Positions 16,006 through 23,432 of a stretch of DNA of 33,969 bases are shown one piece after another. The DNA is taken from the NCBI GenBank assembly GCA_945486035.1, contig CALYTB010000008.1, forward strand, positions 1 to 33,969. Reading direction: 5' to 3'. Made by a program: the position numbers and the translations under genes. Within the stretch, counting starts at the first letter, position 1, and each line of letters opens with the position of its first letter. Under the pieces are notes generated by a model. That model was not told the origin of the DNA and did no database searches. It saw only the letters and a list, made by a program, of their open reading frames with translations. Origin of the DNA: an uncultured Clostridia bacterium. GTDB taxonomy: Bacteria; Bacillota; Clostridia; Oscillospirales; Oscillospiraceae.

Positions 16006-16914
16006 TTACATGCCTCCCGTCAGCTTCTTTCCCGTCACCGCAAGGAATACATCATCCATCTTTCCCTTGGTGATTTCATAGTCGCGGAAAATTTCCGGAA
16101 ACCTCAGAATCAATTCCGTCGCGGCAGCGGTATTGGGTACCAATACCCGGAAAGCATCCCGTATGGCTTCATAGGGTGTATCCAGCTTCCGAACCTCCCC
16201 TTCTTCCACACCATACAGGGTGATATAATCTCCGGTATAGGTGTTTTTCAAGCTAAGCGGCGTTCCCTCCGCCGCAATCTGGCCGTGATCCAGGATCACT
16301 ACGAAGTCCGCGTCAGCCGCTTCCTCCATGTAGTGAGTGGTCAGAAACACCGTCATTCCCTCCCGGGCGCGGAGCTCGCCAATCGCCCGCCAGAGGGTGT
16401 TTCTGGTCTGGGGGTCCAGCCCTGTGGTGGGTTCATCCAGTATCAGAATCCGCGGCCTGTGCAGCAGTGCCCGCGCAATATCGATTCTGCGCCGCTGACC
16501 GCCGGAGAGCTTCCCCAGCGGACGCTTCACCAGATCTTTAAAATCCAACAGCTCCGCCAGCTCTGTCAGCCGTTCCCGGAAATCCTTTCCACAGATGCCG
16601 TAGAGCGCCGCCCGGCTCAGAAGATTCTCCCTTACGGTCAGATCCTTATCCAGCGCGGAATTCTGGAAAACGACTCCCAAACTCCGCTTGATGGCATCCG
16701 GCTCCTCGTCAAGAGATTTCCCGTCAATCCTGACACTGCCGGCATCCTTGGGCAGCTGGCCGCAGAGGATGTTGATGGTGGTGGATTTTCCGGCGCCGTT
16801 AACCCCCAGAAACGCGAACAGCTCCCCTTCCTTCACCCGGAAGCTCAGATCCTTCACCGCCTGAACCTCTCCGAAGCGCTTGCTCAGGTGGTCAATTTCA
16901 ATGATACTGTTCAT
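16006..16914 (-). CDS. ABC transporter ATP-binding protein (DrrA-like)
   Basis: This 302-residue ATPase drives the ABC-2 permease. Walker A is GVNGAGKSTT (about 37-46), the Q-loop is VVFQNSALD, the signature is LSGGQRRRIDIARAL, Walker B is ILILDEPTTGLDP and the switch His is in LTTHYMEEA. The ~80 residues after the core (LKNTYTGDYITLYGV...FRDYEITKGKMDDVFL) match the C-terminal domain usual in DrrA/CcmA-type ATPases. The start at 16914 follows AAAGGAAG; the track adds 52 residues that read through the upstream gene. The gene order ATPase-small TM-permease is continuous. Confidence 0.94.
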   Translation of the reverse strand: MNSIIEIDHLSKRFGEVQAVKDLSFRVKEGELFAFLGVNGAGKSTTINILCGQLPKDAGSVRIDGKSLDEEPDAIKRSLGVVFQNSALDKDLTVRENLLSRAALYGICGKDFRERLTELAELLDFKDLVKRPLGKLSGGQRRRIDIARALLHRPRILILDEPTTGLDPQTRNTLWRAIGELRAREGMTVFLTTHYMEEAADADFVVILDHGQIAAEGTPLSLKNTYTGDYITLYGVEEGEVRKLDTPYEAIRDAFRVLVPNTAAATELILRFPEIFRDYEITKGKMDDVFLAVTGKKLTGGM

Positions 16915-16927
16915 GGAATGCTTCCTT

Positions 16928-17116
16928 TCAGCAAGGCTTTCTGGGAATAATAATCGCAGCAATAATATAGGCCAGGAAACCGCTGCCGCCGAGGGCGCAG
17001 AAAAGCACCCAGCCCAGCCGAACCATGGTGGGATCAATGTCAAAATACTCCGCGATTCCGCCGCAGACACCGTCGATCATCTTGTTGTCATTGGATTTAT
17101 AAAGCTTCTTACTCAT
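16928..17116 (-). CDS. PspC-domain membrane protein
   Basis: The 62-residue protein is essentially one PspC domain. KLYKSNDNKMIDGVCGGIAEYFDIDPTMVRLGWV is followed by a hydrophobic segment (LGGSGFLAYIIAAIII) and IPRKPC. PspC proteins are linked to envelope stress responses; in many Firmicutes they are short stand-alone membrane proteins like this. The start was chosen at MSKKLYKS (17116), with AAAAGGAG about ten bases upstream; the ORF-track start adds 20 residues in the neighbouring gene. It overlaps that gene by eight bases and is followed by the ABC ATPase after 13 bases. Confidence 0.9.
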   Translation of the reverse strand: MSKKLYKSNDNKMIDGVCGGIAEYFDIDPTMVRLGWVLFCALGGSGFLAYIIAAIIIPRKPC

Positions 17117-17315
17117 TTTCCGTTTTCTCCTTTTCCATATTTTTGTTTTCCGCCAGGCGGAAATTGTAGGCCGCAAAGAACATACAGCTTGCTGCCGCCC
17201 AAAAGATCCCCCCGTAAGCCAGCCTTCCGCATACCGCCATCAGCAGGCCCGAAACCGTTAACAATCCTCCCGCAATGGCAAACAGCCTTGAGGATTTGCC
17301 TTGATCGTGCTGCAT
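17109..17315 (-). CDS. Small two-helix membrane protein next to PspC
   Basis: This encodes 68 residues with two hydrophobic segments (LFAIAGGLLTVSGLLMAVCG and GGIFWAAASCMFFAAYNF) and a very charged tail (ENKNMEKEKTENE). AAGGAGG lies eight bases before the ATG. It overlaps the PspC start by eight bases and follows the broken gene at 17329 by 13 bases, so it belongs to the same transcript. The family is unknown. A role alongside PspC in the envelope is a guess from position. Confidence 0.78.
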   Translation of the reverse strand: MQHDQGKSSRLFAIAGGLLTVSGLLMAVCGRLAYGGIFWAAASCMFFAAYNFRLAENKNMEKEKTENE

Positions 17316-17328
17316 TGCAGCTTCCTCC

Positions 17329-18035
17329 TTATCCTTCTATTTCCCCGGATTCCGTAATCCTGAGATACATCTTTTCCATTTCTGCTTCAAACAGGAATTC
17401 CCGGCTTGCAGTCACGGACCCATCCGTCTTTTTTACCGCCACCGCAACGCCAATCGGTGCCCCTGCATTCTTGGCCTCCATCATGATATCACAGTCAAAA
17501 TAACAGAATTCTCCGTTTTCACAGGCAAGTGTATCATGCTCCACTGTTTTACCACAGTAGGAAACCGAAATCGATTCCGCATCCCGGTAATCCAATCGAA
17601 TGTAGATTCCATTCCATATTGGTCAGCACCCACAAGCCGTCCAGTATCCTCTGTCCATAAGATGCGCTCTCCCATAGAGGTCTTCATAATCACTTCGCTG
17701 ATTTCTCCGCGCACCGGAACGCTGATGGAAAAGTCACCGGTTTCAAAGAATCCAAACACCGCGCTGAACCGGAACCCCACATAGAGCTTTCCGTTTTCTT
17801 CTGCCGAATAGCATCCGATGAAGCCCTCCGGGAAGGAACCGGGATAGAAGCCTGTAATTCGTACACACCCGTCTGTAACCGCAACCGATTCAATCCCCGC
17901 GCCCTCACAGGCCTGAAATCCGCCGAGTTTCCAGCCATATCGTCCGATCAGAAAAATCAGTACCAAACTCACAGAAAAGCATACAAAGACAGCCAAGGAA
18001 ACCAGCAAAGCCTTTTTCCCTTTCGAAAGGCACAT
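17329..18035 (-). pseudogene. Membrane-anchored protein of unknown family, split by a 5-bp tandem duplication
   Basis: The ORF track shows two overlapping frames (17481-18041 and 17329-17595). The first carries an N-terminal anchor (KKALLVSLAVFVCFSVSLVLIFLIG) and a beta-rich domain, ending sensibly at LVGADQYG. After that it turns into unlikely sequence. The second frame takes over as IYIRLDYRDAESISVSYCG. At the junction (plus 17606-17616) the minus strand reads TATGGAATGGAATC, a tandem TGGAA. Removing one copy gives QYGIYIRLDY in one frame and a 233-residue protein. The start at 18035 is favoured since AAGGAGG then lies six bases upstream. It heads the PspC/ABC operon. The event may be real, reversible slippage, or an assembly error. 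Confidence 0.8.
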
Positions 18036-18072
18036 ACCCATCCTCCTTCCTCACTTCGTGTTTACTCCAGCA

Positions 18073-18101
18073 ATTATACCATGTACCGGTCCTGATGAAT
18101 A
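18073..18101 (-). promoter_or_regulatory. Probable promoter of the PspC/ABC operon
   Basis: A perfect TATAAT (minus, 18073-18078) lies about 38 bases before the start of the broken membrane gene. The -35 (TATTCA, 17-base spacer) is poor, so an activator or alternative factor may be involved. Confidence 0.45.
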
Positions 18102-18160
18102 GGAGGATTTTTCAGTGGAATGTGTTCAAAATCTAGATTCGGAATTTTTCTTCCGAAAAT

Positions 18161-18194
18161 GAAACCGGCCAATCCTCTCTGACTGACCGGTTTC
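18161..18194 (-). terminator. Terminator of the Mbeg1-like gene
   Basis: GAAACCGG (18161-18168) and CCGGTTTC (18187-18194) form the stem just past the stop codon. The minus strand continues with ATTTTC. A second small hairpin (TTCGGAA/TTCCGAA, about 18139-18157) follows. Confidence 0.55.
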
Positions 18195-18199
18195 GCGAA

Positions 18200-19303
18200 T
18201 TATTCTTCTGATTCCATTCGTTTGGTTTGGTCAAACTGCTCCCTGGCTTTTTTCGCGGCAGCCATCAGGCTTTTGAGTTCACCGGACAGGAGCTTCCGGA
18301 TGCCATCATCGCTGCTCACTGCCCGAATGTACCGGCGGATATTTCTCGGGTGAAAAATATCCGCCGCGGTTTTCACATCCCCGCTGTTAAGCAACGCGTA
18401 CAGCGTATCCACGACCTGGTTTCGTTCCTCAACCGTCATCTGGTTTGCCCAGTTCTTAATGGTGAGGTTCAGGAATCGGGAATCCACAGTAATCTCTTCC
18501 ATAGGAACAAAGCTCTTTCCCACCACTTCCCAGGAGTAGATTTCATGCTGCAGGATGCTGACCTGATTGCTTCTGATGATGGTGTAGGGCTCCTCATGCT
18601 CCAGAAGCATCCCAATCACCGAAGACTGGGGCACAAATGTTCTGATTCTGGGCACAATTTCCCGGTAGCCTTGATCTCCCATCAGAAACTCCGAAAACCC
18701 GGGACCGTCGTTGTTGTATACCTCAACAATTCGCTGCTGAACCTCCTGGGGGCTTCTCGCCGCACCGAACACCGCCAGGTTACCGCCCTTGGAATGTCCG
18801 CAGATCCGCATGGACATGCTGCATTGCCGGGCAAAGCCTTCGATGTATTGCTGAGCCAGCTTCTGGGAGGGAATGACCTCCTGGAAGCTCATGTTAAAGT
18901 CCTCTTTCCAGCCCACCAGAGTTTCATCCGTTCCCCGGAAGGCAAGGAAAGCGCTCCCGTCATCCAGCAGGAAGCTCATGGCCGCGAACTGGGTTTCCTC
19001 CTCAGGAATATACCGATCCGTATATCCGCAGATTTTGGATAAACCAAACCGAATGCTCTGGCCTGCCGTGCGAAGCAGTTCCAGGTCATTCTTCGTTCTG
19101 ATCCGTCCAGCGTAGTCTTCCCGTTCCAAAAAAGCATTGGCAGCCTCTCGAAGCGTCACAGGCTCCTCCGGTTTTTCTTCCACCTCCCCTCCATAACGGA
19201 TATACGCCAGCGCGGAAAAAATCAATGCATCCACCTCATTGGGACCATCCTGAGAAAAGGTCAAATCTCCCCGCCATTTTATATAATCCAGTACATTGGT
19301 CAC
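18200..19303 (-). CDS. Mbeg1-like (DUF2974) lipase-fold protein
   Basis: This 367-residue protein starts TNVLDYIKWRGDLTF, the usual beginning of the Mbeg1/DUF2974 family of lipase-class-3-like proteins. LAFRGTDETLVGWKEDF (about 120) is the oxyanion strand, and ICGHSKGGNLAVFGA (about 180) is the nucleophile elbow (GHSKG, Ser). YNNDGPGFSEFL and later blocks follow the family. It is probably a cytoplasmic esterase or lipase of unknown substrate. I set the start to the GTG at 19303, eight bases after AAAAGGAGG. The ORF-track start 58 codons earlier runs through the ribosome site into an upstream repeat element. Confidence 0.9.
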   Translation of the reverse strand: MTNVLDYIKWRGDLTFSQDGPNEVDALIFSALAYIRYGGEVEEKPEEPVTLREAANAFLEREDYAGRIRTKNDLELLRTAGQSIRFGLSKICGYTDRYIPEEETQFAAMSFLLDDGSAFLAFRGTDETLVGWKEDFNMSFQEVIPSQKLAQQYIEGFARQCSMSMRICGHSKGGNLAVFGAARSPQEVQQRIVEVYNNDGPGFSEFLMGDQGYREIVPRIRTFVPQSSVIGMLLEHEEPYTIIRSNQVSILQHEIYSWEVVGKSFVPMEEITVDSRFLNLTIKNWANQMTVEERNQVVDTLYALLNSGDVKTAADIFHPRNIRRYIRAVSSDDGIRKLLSGELKSLMAAAKKAREQFDQTKRMESEE

Positions 19304-19440
19304 AACCCATTCCTCCTTTTCGGAATACTCTATCATGAAAATATGTATTTTTCTACCGATTCCTGAAAATTCAAGAAAAAGTATATTCGCCAACTCAACA
19401 AACGGTAAAGTGTTGTTTACAGCGATGTGCCCCAGATTAC

Positions 19441-19616
19441 CTGTCATTGCGAACCAGCGCGCCGGCTTCAGTGGCAATCCCCCGGTTAGAGGGAAAATGT
19501 ATCGACAATTGCCCTACAGGAAGGGGAACATTGTGATTTTTGGTGGTAATTGTTAGCCGGTTCCATTCAACCGGGGGATTGCCACGGAAGTCCTGCGCAC
19601 TGGCTCGCAATGACAG
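19441..19616. repeat. CATTGCGA palindromic element, copy A (176 bp)
   Basis: Both ends read CTGTCATTGCGA...GTGGCAATCCCCCGG as an imperfect inverted repeat about 45 bases long. The middle contains AATGTATCGACAATTGCCCTACAGG. The second copy at 33424-33599 is in the opposite orientation with the same inner segment. It has no ORF and looks like a non-autonomous, MITE- or REP-like element. It sits inside a larger unit with GTTGTTTACAG to the left and AAACAACAATTTGT to the right. Confidence 0.82.
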
Positions 19617-19729
19617 CAAAATCGTATAAACAACAATTTGTGGCACTGATACGTTATCCATTTATTCATCTTCGCAATTAATGTTTCGGAAAATGTCCCG
19701 CGGAATGATCAGCCACAGTATACTCTGTG

Positions 19730-19758
19730 TTGACTTTTTTCTCTCCAAATCGTACAAT
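19730..19758 (+). promoter_or_regulatory. Promoter of the HD-domain gene
   Basis: TTGACT (19730-19735), 17 bases, TACAAT (19753-19758), 29 bases before the ATG. Confidence 0.72.
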
Positions 19759-19787
19759 AGAGAAAATTCTGTTTTGGAGGGAAACCC

Positions 19788-20378
19788 ATGAACCTGACCG
19801 TCACCCGGCAGCAGGCCCTGGAGCTGCTGCGCAAATACAATAAAGAACCTTTCCACATTCTCCATGCTCTTACGGTGGAAGGTGTCATGCGCTGGTACGC
19901 AAACGAACTTGGCTTCAGCCAGGATGCGGATTTCTGGGCCCTGTGCGGACTGCTCCACGACGTGGATTTTGAAAACTACCCGGAGCAGCACTGCAAAAAG
20001 GCCCCGGAGCTCCTTGCGGAAATCAATGCCGGCGATGAAATGATTCATGCCATCTGCTCCCATGGTTTTGGGCTCTGCTGCGATGTGGAGCCGGTTCACC
20101 AGATGGAGAAGGTCATGTTCGCCGTGGACGAGCTGACGGGCCTCATCGGTGCCGCCGCCCGGATGCGCCCCAGCAAGAGCGTCATGGACATGGAGCTTTC
20201 CAGTCTGAAGAAGAAGTTCAAGGATAAGAAGTTCGCCGCAGGCTGCTCCCGGGAGGTCATCCAGGACGGCGCGGCCCGGCTGGGCTGGAGCCTGGATGAG
20301 GTACTGGAAAAGACCATCCTTGCCATGCGCAGCTGTGAAGCCTCCGTCGCCCAGGAATGCGCCGCCCTCTGCGGTTGA
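19788..20378 (+). CDS. HD-domain hydrolase-like protein
   Basis: This 196-residue protein carries an HD metal-dependent phosphohydrolase core. The expected ligands are His26 (PFHILHALTVEG), the His57-Asp58 pair (CGLLHDVDFENY), His87/His92 (IHAICSHGF) and Asp114 (FAVDELTGLI). HD enzymes hydrolyse phosphate bonds, often in nucleotides. The substrate here is unknown, although small stand-alone forms like this are common in clostridia. The C-terminus is rich in lysine (SSLKKKFKDKKFAAG), then VIQDGAARLGWSLDEVLEK. GGAGGG is six bases before the ATG. It stands alone between two repeat regions. Confidence 0.88.
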   Translation: MNLTVTRQQALELLRKYNKEPFHILHALTVEGVMRWYANELGFSQDADFWALCGLLHDVDFENYPEQHCKKAPELLAEINAGDEMIHAICSHGFGLCCDVEPVHQMEKVMFAVDELTGLIGAAARMRPSKSVMDMELSSLKKKFKDKKFAAGCSREVIQDGAARLGWSLDEVLEKTILAMRSCEASVAQECAALCG

Positions 20379-20391
20379 TCTGAATATAATT

Positions 20392-20622
20392 ATGTGCTTA
20401 TCGGCTTAACTCAGCAAAACGACAAATTGTTATCAACCGCGCTTTCCTGTAGGGTGCGGTCATGACCGCACTGCTCACGTTCGATGTGGAAAATGTTGGG
20501 TTTAACCGCAAAACGATACCGCTCTATCCCGTAAGGTTTTCGGGGCGGTCATGACCGCCCCCTACAGAGGCCAGAGAAAACAACAAATGTTCTGAGAAGC
20601 TGAGGAAAGCCAATAAGAACAT
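20392..20622. repeat. Composite intergenic repeat unit with TGTAGGG hairpin core
   Basis: The left end is ATGTGCTTATCGGCTTAACTCAGC, then ACAAATTGTT. The right end is the inverted version (AACAACAAATGTTCTGAGAAGCTGAGGAAAGCCAATAAGAACAT). The core (20447-20567) is flanked by CTGTAGGGTGCGGTCATGACCGCA and GGGCGGTCATGACCGCCCCCTACAG. The same outer ends recur at 29565 and at 33367-33905 around other cores. Confidence 0.78.
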
Positions 20623-20630
20623 AAAACTAT

Positions 20631-20667
20631 AATCCCCCCGATGACCTGGCAGGTTATCCGGGGGGAT
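20631..20667 (-). terminator. Terminator of the PatB/DUF3737 operon
   Basis: AATCCCCCCG and CGGGGGGATT pair over 10 bp, extended inside by ACCT/AGGT. The hairpin lies five bases beyond the PatB stop on the minus strand and is followed by ATAGTTTTA. Confidence 0.7.
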
Positions 20668-20671
20668 TACA

Positions 20672-21838
20672 TTATTGTGCCTTCCAGGCCTCGATTCCTT
20701 CCTTCAGTCTGGAAAGCCCGTCCACCAGAACAGACCGGGGGCAGGCTGCATTCAGTCTCAGAAAGCACCCGCCATCCCCGCCAAAAGGATTCCCGGCAGA
20801 GAGGTAAAGCCCGGTTTTTTTGCGGATAAACTCTGCTGCATCCTCTGCGGAAGTCTCCCCGCTTCCCAGGTTCACCCACAGCAGGTAGGTAGCCTCCGAA
20901 GGAACCACATGAAGCCCGGGCAGCTCCCGCCTCACAAAATCCTTTACAAGGGTCTTGTTATCCTCAAGGTAAGCCCGGAGGGCATCCAGCCAATCTCCGC
21001 CCTTGGTAAAGGCAGCGATGGCTGCATCCACCGCGAAGGCGTTGGGCTCCGCAACCTCATCCGTGTTCAGCCCCCGCCATACCTTGTGCCGCAGAACAGG
21101 GTTGGGAACACAGACGGCAGCGGTCTGGAGCCCCGCGATGTTGAAGGCCTTGGTAGGCGCGATACAGGTGATGCTGTTGTCCCGGCAATCCTCCGATACC
21201 GAGGCAAAGGGTACATAATCCCGGCCGGGAGCCGTCAGGTCGCAGTGGATCTCATCGGAAATCACCACCACATGGTGCTTCCGACAAAGCGCGCCGATCC
21301 GCTCCAGGGTTTCCCGGTCCCAGATTTTCCCGATGGGATTATGGGGGTTGCACAGAAGCATCAGTGTTGTTTGGGGGTCGGCCAGCTTCCGCTCCAGGTC
21401 CTCAAAATCAATCCGGTATTCCGTCCCGTCGTAGACGAGCCTGCTTTCCAGCGCCTGGCGGCCGTTGTTCAGAATGGAATTGAAGAAGATGTTGTAAACC
21501 GGTGTCATCAGAAGAACCTTTTCCGCAGGTGTTGTCAGCTTTCTCACCATACTGGAAATCGCAGGCACCACACCTGTGCAGAAGATCAGCCAATCACGCT
21601 CCATAGAAAAGCCATGTCGGTCTCGCCACCAAGAGATATAGGCTTCATACCACCCATCCGGCACAATGGAATAGCCGAATACGCCATGCTCCGCCCGGGC
21701 CCGGATAGCCTCCCGGACAGCGGGAGCAGTCCGGAAGTCCATATCCGCCACCCACATGGGAAGTTCTCCCTCCGCCACATCCCATTTCAGGGAACCGGTA
21801 TTTCGTCTGTCCACCGGCCGGTCAAAACAAAAATCCAT
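20672..21838 (-). CDS. patB: PatB/MalY-type PLP-dependent cystathionine beta-lyase/aminotransferase
   Basis: This 388-residue fold-type I PLP enzyme begins FDRPVDRRNTGSLKWD and contains LPMWVADMDF, both hallmarks of the MalY/PatB group. That group splits C-S bonds in cystathionine or cysteine conjugates. CNPHNPIGKIW is the substrate/PLP loop, VISDEIHCDL holds the PLP-pyridine Asp, and APTKAFNIAGLQ contains the Schiff-base Lys. FLRLNAACPR near the end holds the carboxylate-binding Arg. The start at 21838 follows AGGAGG by seven bases; the track adds ten residues. It is cotranscribed 22 bases after the DUF3737 gene. True activity (lyase or transaminase) is unproven. Confidence 0.93.
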   Translation of the reverse strand: MDFCFDRPVDRRNTGSLKWDVAEGELPMWVADMDFRTAPAVREAIRARAEHGVFGYSIVPDGWYEAYISWWRDRHGFSMERDWLIFCTGVVPAISSMVRKLTTPAEKVLLMTPVYNIFFNSILNNGRQALESRLVYDGTEYRIDFEDLERKLADPQTTLMLLCNPHNPIGKIWDRETLERIGALCRKHHVVVISDEIHCDLTAPGRDYVPFASVSEDCRDNSITCIAPTKAFNIAGLQTAAVCVPNPVLRHKVWRGLNTDEVAEPNAFAVDAAIAAFTKGGDWLDALRAYLEDNKTLVKDFVRRELPGLHVVPSEATYLLWVNLGSGETSAEDAAEFIRKKTGLYLSAGNPFGGDGGCFLRLNAACPRSVLVDGLSRLKEGIEAWKAQ

Positions 21839-21860
21839 CCTGTTTCCTCCTGTACAGCAA

Positions 21861-22733
21861 TCAGACACCGGGATTCCGGGAGCTTCTGCAAAGCACCCTG
21901 GGGCACTGGATCAGGGTCTTCGAGAGATCCACCCTGTCCTCCTGGAGAATCAGCTCCCCGATTTCCTCTGCGCGGATGATGCCGCCGGCGGGATTCAGCA
22001 CACTGTCCACCCTGCTTACAATATCCGCGTCCACCGTGGAGTATTCAAAAGCCAGGGTGGTATTCAGCAGGCGGCAGTTTTTCAGCACCAGGTTTTCAAT
22101 GTAGCACATACCCTGCAGGCTTTCGATGGTGCAGTTCACCAGTGTCAGATTCCTGGAATTCCAGCCAAGATACTCCCCGGAGAGGAAGGAATCATAAACC
22201 GTCACATTCTCACTGTTCCAGAACGCGTCCTTGCTCAGAAGTCTGGAATTGTGAACTTCCACGTTTTTTACCCCGTCAAAGGAGTAATTTCCGTAGAGCG
22301 TCAGATCCCGCACAGCCATATCCCGGCAGTTCATGGCAAAGTAATCGCCCTTGGCGGTAACATGCTCCATGGTCACCCTCTCGCAGTTCCAGAGGGTTTC
22401 CGCGGCGTTGGAAAAGGAGACATTGCGTAGTGTCACATCCTTGCAGCGCCGGAAATTCTTGGGTGCTTCAATGGCGCAGTCCTCCACGGCAATCCGCTCT
22501 GTATACCAAACGCCCGCCCGGCCCATTTCAAACCAGGCGCTGTCCCGGACGGTAATATCCTTTGCGTACCACAAGGGGTATTTCCACTTGAACATGCTCC
22601 CCTCCAGGGAAATGTTCCGACTTTCCTTCAGCGGCGACTCCCCATCGTCAAATATGGTATTCGTAATCTGAAGCTCCCGCCCCTGAAACAGCGCGCGTTC
22701 ACCGGTTAGGTATGCCTGCTTGATCTCATTCAT
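21861..22733 (-). CDS. DUF3737 family right-handed beta-helix protein
   Basis: The 290-residue protein starts MNEIKQAYLTGERALFQGREL and matches DUF3737. Most of it is a regular series of short strands with Asn/Asp/Cys turns (WNCERVTMEHV, MNCRDMAVRDLTLYG, WNSENVTVYDS, WNSRNLTLVNC), the pattern of a right-handed parallel beta-helix as in pectin-lyase folds. No catalytic residues are recognised. The start at 22733 has AAGGAGC eight bases before it; the ORF track begins 34 codons too early, inside the promoter. It leads the operon with PatB. Its role is unknown. Confidence 0.9.
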   Translation of the reverse strand: MNEIKQAYLTGERALFQGRELQITNTIFDDGESPLKESRNISLEGSMFKWKYPLWYAKDITVRDSAWFEMGRAGVWYTERIAVEDCAIEAPKNFRRCKDVTLRNVSFSNAAETLWNCERVTMEHVTAKGDYFAMNCRDMAVRDLTLYGNYSFDGVKNVEVHNSRLLSKDAFWNSENVTVYDSFLSGEYLGWNSRNLTLVNCTIESLQGMCYIENLVLKNCRLLNTTLAFEYSTVDADIVSRVDSVLNPAGGIIRAEEIGELILQEDRVDLSKTLIQCPRVLCRSSRNPGV

Positions 22734-22791
22734 GATCTTTGCTCCTTTTTTCTGTTTCGCCGCATCAAACGGCTTTCTCATGTTGCATCCC

Positions 22792-22820
22792 ATTATACAG
22801 TATTCCGTCAAGAATATCAA
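22792..22820 (-). promoter_or_regulatory. Promoter of the DUF3737-PatB operon
   Basis: On the minus strand TTGATA, 17 bases and a perfect TATAAT lie about 60 bases before the DUF3737 start. Confidence 0.75.
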
Positions 22821-22865
22821 ATACCCACACAGCATTTTTCCGAAATATTTCTCCGCCCCAGCTTA

Positions 22866-23165
22866 ACGGAACAGAAAATTGTTGTTTACAGTTTTCAAAC
22901 GCACTTCGTCCTTACTGTAGGGGAGCCATTCATGGCTCCCGTAGAGCAGTACGTTTTTGCCGAAGTGCGGAGCAATATCGGAAGATTTCACTGCTGGGAG
23001 TGGTGAAATGCGCAGCGAATCAGAATTACAATGATTGCCAGTGGCGATCATTCCATAATTCAAATGAATGGCTCCCCTACAGCAGGATTTAGGCGTTTTT
23101 GATCATTCTGAAATGGTACCAAAATTGTCAATTGTTAATTGTCAATTCAAAACAACAATTTATCA
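22866..23165. repeat. Composite repeat with TGTAGGGGAGCCATTCATGGCTCC core
   Basis: The left end, GAAAATTGTTGTTTACAGTTTTC then ACGCACTTCGTCCTTACTGTAGGGG, is the reverse complement of sequence at about 33264-33335. The core is bounded by CTGTAGGGGAGCCATTCATGGCTCCC (22915) and GAATGGCTCCCCTACAG (ending 23082). The right end has AAAACAACAATTTATC. No gene is seen in it. Together with the snap-back element and the promoter, it fills the gap between DUF3737 and glnN. Confidence 0.7.
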
Positions 23166-23214
23166 TTGCTCTGTTATTCTGATATTCTTTTCCGAATCGT
23201 CACAGTTTTTCATA

Positions 23215-23383
23215 TTAGGGAAGCTCTGATTAAATCGGCAAGAGCTGACAGCGAGAGATTTTGCTTCCTCAGAAAGTTTGGAAAATCGAGGAATACTGTA
23301 TGTATTTCCGATTTTCCAAACTGCACTGAGGGAGCAAAAGATCCGCTGCTCAGCCGTAGACGATTTATTCAGAGGTTCCTTAG
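23215..23383. repeat. 169-bp snap-back (hairpin) element, MITE-like
   Basis: TTAGGGAAGCTCTGATTAAATCG at the left and CGATTTATTCAGAGGTTCCTTAG at the right are inverted repeats with few mismatches. The complementarity continues inward: GAGCTGACAGCGAG against the CTGCTCAGC region, TTTTGCTTCCTCAG against CTGAGGGAGCAAAA, and TTTGGAAAATCG against CGATTTTCCAAA. The centre is GGAATACTGTATGTATTTCC. Almost the whole element can fold into one long hairpin. It encodes nothing and abuts the glnN terminator. Confidence 0.75.
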
Positions 23384-23384
23384 A

Positions 23385-23424
23385 ATACAGCGCTTCCGGG
23401 CAGCCTGCCGCGGAAGCGCTGTAT
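23385..23424 (-). terminator. Hairpin at the end of glnN
   Basis: ATACAGCGCTTCCG and CGGAAGCGCTGTAT form a 14-bp stem nine bases past the glnN stop. The minus strand then reads TCTAAGG, not a T-run. The snap-back element begins right there and may have displaced the original tail. Confidence 0.6.
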
Positions 23425-23432
23425 CACAAAGA

